Shown here: one piece after another, positions 20,334 through 21,784 of the stretch
Position numbering within the stretch: the first letter of the stretch is position 1
Layout: each line of letters opens with the position of its first letter
Assembly (NCBI GenBank): GCA_905250885.1
Contig: CAJNOQ010003012.1
Span: 1-21,784, forward strand
DNA length: 21,784 bases
Reading direction: 5' to 3'
DNA from: Didymodactylos carnosus
Lineage: Eukaryota > Rotifera > Eurotatoria > Philodinida > Philodinidae
Notes under the pieces: generated by a model
The model's input: the letters and a program-made list of their open reading frames with translations, nothing else
Database searches by the model: none
What the model was told of the DNA's origin: nothing
Made by a program: the position numbers and the translations under genes

Positions 20334-21447
20334 GTGGCAACTTTTCTTGATCCTACGTCCTACCACTGCATGACCGAAAATGACATCAAAGTGGCAAAAA
20401 GGTTTGTTGCCCAAGCAATGAAGAAACGACAGGACGATTCTTTGCCGCCGGTGATACCGGTGAGTAGTTTATATGTGTGTTTTTCGTCTACTCGTGTTCG
20501 AATGAGCACTGACTCGTTGACTAAGAACATAAAAATGCATTATTAAAAGAAGAAATTATGCAATCAGTTCGAATGTGAACATTGATCTCGATTGTCCTTA
20601 GCAGACACTTTTCCTAATTTGATTTCACTACTTTGTTGAGATGTGTGACATTTTGGTTTCGATTTTCTTCGTTAGATACTACTGATACGTTAACATTGAA
20701 CCATATGTGACATAAAGATTTAAAGCAGCAGCATATTTTTTTCTTTCTTTTTTCTCTTTCACTCATACAGTAGCGGAGAGCAACATAGCAATACATGATG
20801 ACTAATTTGTCAAAACCTTCCAATGGGTTTGCAAATGAAAAGAAGCAGTAGAAAAGAATTTTTGTGATTTTAACATTTGTCACCTGTGCTTCTATACAAA
20901 GAGCTTGCCACTATTTAACAACGGTGCTAGTTAATAAGAGTTGTCACAATTTGAAAAACCTTGTGGAAGAGTGGGATGTGATTGATAATCATGCATCACT
21001 AATCAATCGACTGCATATCCTTCAATAAACGGTTGATTATTTCTAGGTTTCCTCAACAATGACTGCAGCAGAAAAAAAACCTTGTTCGATAATTTATCAG
21101 TGTTGTGAGGTGTGAAACGATCGAATGGTACATCAAGACTGGCGAATAAGAAGCAGCTCACAATCGACGAGGAACTTTGCCATTATGTGAAAGCTGTTCA
21201 ATCGGCAACGGATTTTCGACAATTCTGGATCGACAATGAATTATCATTACCACGATTAGCTCATTTAGTCCGTCGATACAATGCGGTACCAGCAATATCT
21301 GTTGCTAGCGAAAGCAGCTTTAGCGTTGCCGGATACATTTGCCGGAAACAACGCACCTCCAAAGGCCGTTCAATACTCAATGGTATTGAAGAGTCGGCGA
21401 ATGCTGGAACGTTTGAGCAAAGATTTGTAGACATGCATTTGAACTAA
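20334..21447 (+). pseudogene. hAT transposase relic (C-terminal part)
   Basis: Two coding blocks. Block 1, 20334-20459 (42 codons), follows TTTGTTTTCTTAG and ends at GTGAGT; it reads VATFLDPTSYHCMTENDIK, typical of the region before the hAT dimerisation domain. Block 2, open from 21109 to TAA at 21445-21447, contains FRQFWIDNELSLPRLAHLV and then VPAISVASESSFSVAGYI, the classic hAT C-terminal dimerisation signature (W, LP, SVASE, FS.AG). After RKQRTSKGR the usual leucine-rich end is replaced by unrelated residues. A TGA at 21106-21108 closes block 2 upstream, and the 650-nt gap has no clean acceptor in the right phase. The zinc finger and catalytic core are missing, so this is a dead fragment. 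Confidence 0.72.
20460..21108. other. Gap between the two hAT transposase blocks
   Basis: Starts with a good donor (GTGAGT) and may be an intron of the original transposase, or an insertion or decay. A minus-strand frame at 20614-20883 has no motif. No terminal repeats of a nested element are visible. Confidence 0.4.
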
Positions 21448-21517
21448 CATCGTCATTGGCATTGACATCAATGCTGAAGTATTAGTCAGATTTTTCTTTT
21501 ATTGAACGTTGTCACTA

Positions 21518-21544
21518 ATTGCCGTAACGGCAATGCCGTTACAG
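21518..21544. repeat. Overlapping palindromes, possible hAT terminus
   Basis: Two overlapping inverted repeats: ATTGCCGT-A-ACGGCAAT (21518-21534) and GTAACGGCA-A-TGCCGTTAC (21524-21542). They lie 70-97 nt after the transposase stop, and the block ends TTACAG. Reversed it begins CTGTAACGGCATTGCCG, one base from a CAGTAACGG-type hAT end. The 5' partner is not found in the window. Confidence 0.4.
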
Positions 21545-21784
21545 TTGATACACTCTCGTTTTATGCATTTTATGTTCTCACGTGCGTTGTTGTTCTTTCG
21601 TCATTCCAGCAAGAAAACAGCGTTAATATCATTAAAAGTGAAAACAAGAACTAGCGATGATAATAAAATGTTCTTGATGATTCATGTCAGCGCTACCTAA
21701 TTCTGAACGGATGTCGACATTCAGCATCCACCATTCGAAAAAACACTCAATACGAAATAGATCAATTCTTGTTTCGGGTGCTTT
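21545..21784. other. Right edge; no confident gene
   Basis: An acceptor-like tract (TGTTCTTTCGTCATTCCAG) ends at 21609 and is followed by about 90 nt of open frame (KTALISLKVKTRTSDDNK) that stops with TAA near 21700. It could be an exon of a gene running out of the window, but nothing recognisable supports this. Confidence 0.3.

Noticed and set aside
19984..20340. 118-codon minus-strand frame
   Set aside because: Runs across the splice acceptor of the plus-strand hAT block, has no recognisable motif, and an equally open plus-strand frame overlaps it.

Overview
The window looks like nuclear DNA from a small, compact-genome animal. It is AT-rich, its genes are split by GT-AG introns mostly 53-63 nt long, and it carries unmistakable metazoan genes: Ku80, the sperm channel CatSper2 and a PKNOX/PREP TALE homeobox gene. 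A B-box/propeller protein, several hAT transposon traces and possible leader splice sites would fit a spiralian such as a rotifer, perhaps a bdelloid. That placement is inference; nothing in the sequence names the species.

Layout, left to right. Positions 1-190 end like a hAT transposon terminus. Mostly non-coding AT-rich DNA follows to about 2.49 kb, with weak coding-like remnants. A two-exon B-box zinc-finger/propeller gene (2512-4275, +) comes next. A complete 17-exon Ku80 gene (5241-9183, +) can be read from start codon to the DNA-PKcs-binding tail; all exon phases join and give 767 residues. A complete 4-exon CatSper2 gene (10026-12217, +; 675 residues) follows. A two-exon gene for an 89-residue membrane protein (13530-13204, -) converges on CatSper2, and an inverted pair of AATAAA sites lies between them. 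PKNOX/PREP (15400-17339, +; 449 residues) has one intron that holds an intact 473-bp non-autonomous hAT element with an 8-bp target duplication. From 17.3 kb to the end the DNA is gene-poor, with doubtful coiled-coil exons near 18.1-18.9 kb and a decayed hAT transposase at 20.3-21.45 kb followed by a palindromic, terminus-like sequence.

The genes do not form a pathway: DNA end-joining, a sperm calcium channel, a homeodomain regulator and a B-box protein are neighbours only. I see no prokaryote-style system, CRISPR array, rRNA or tRNA. The most notable points are a full CatSper2 with pore and C-terminal signatures, a Ku80 that keeps the extreme C-terminal DNA-PKcs motif on a 15-nt exon, the datable hAT insertion in the PKNOX intron, and the unrecognised small membrane protein. 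Exon models were built by eye from splice consensus, frame continuity and family resemblance; no alignment or search was run.
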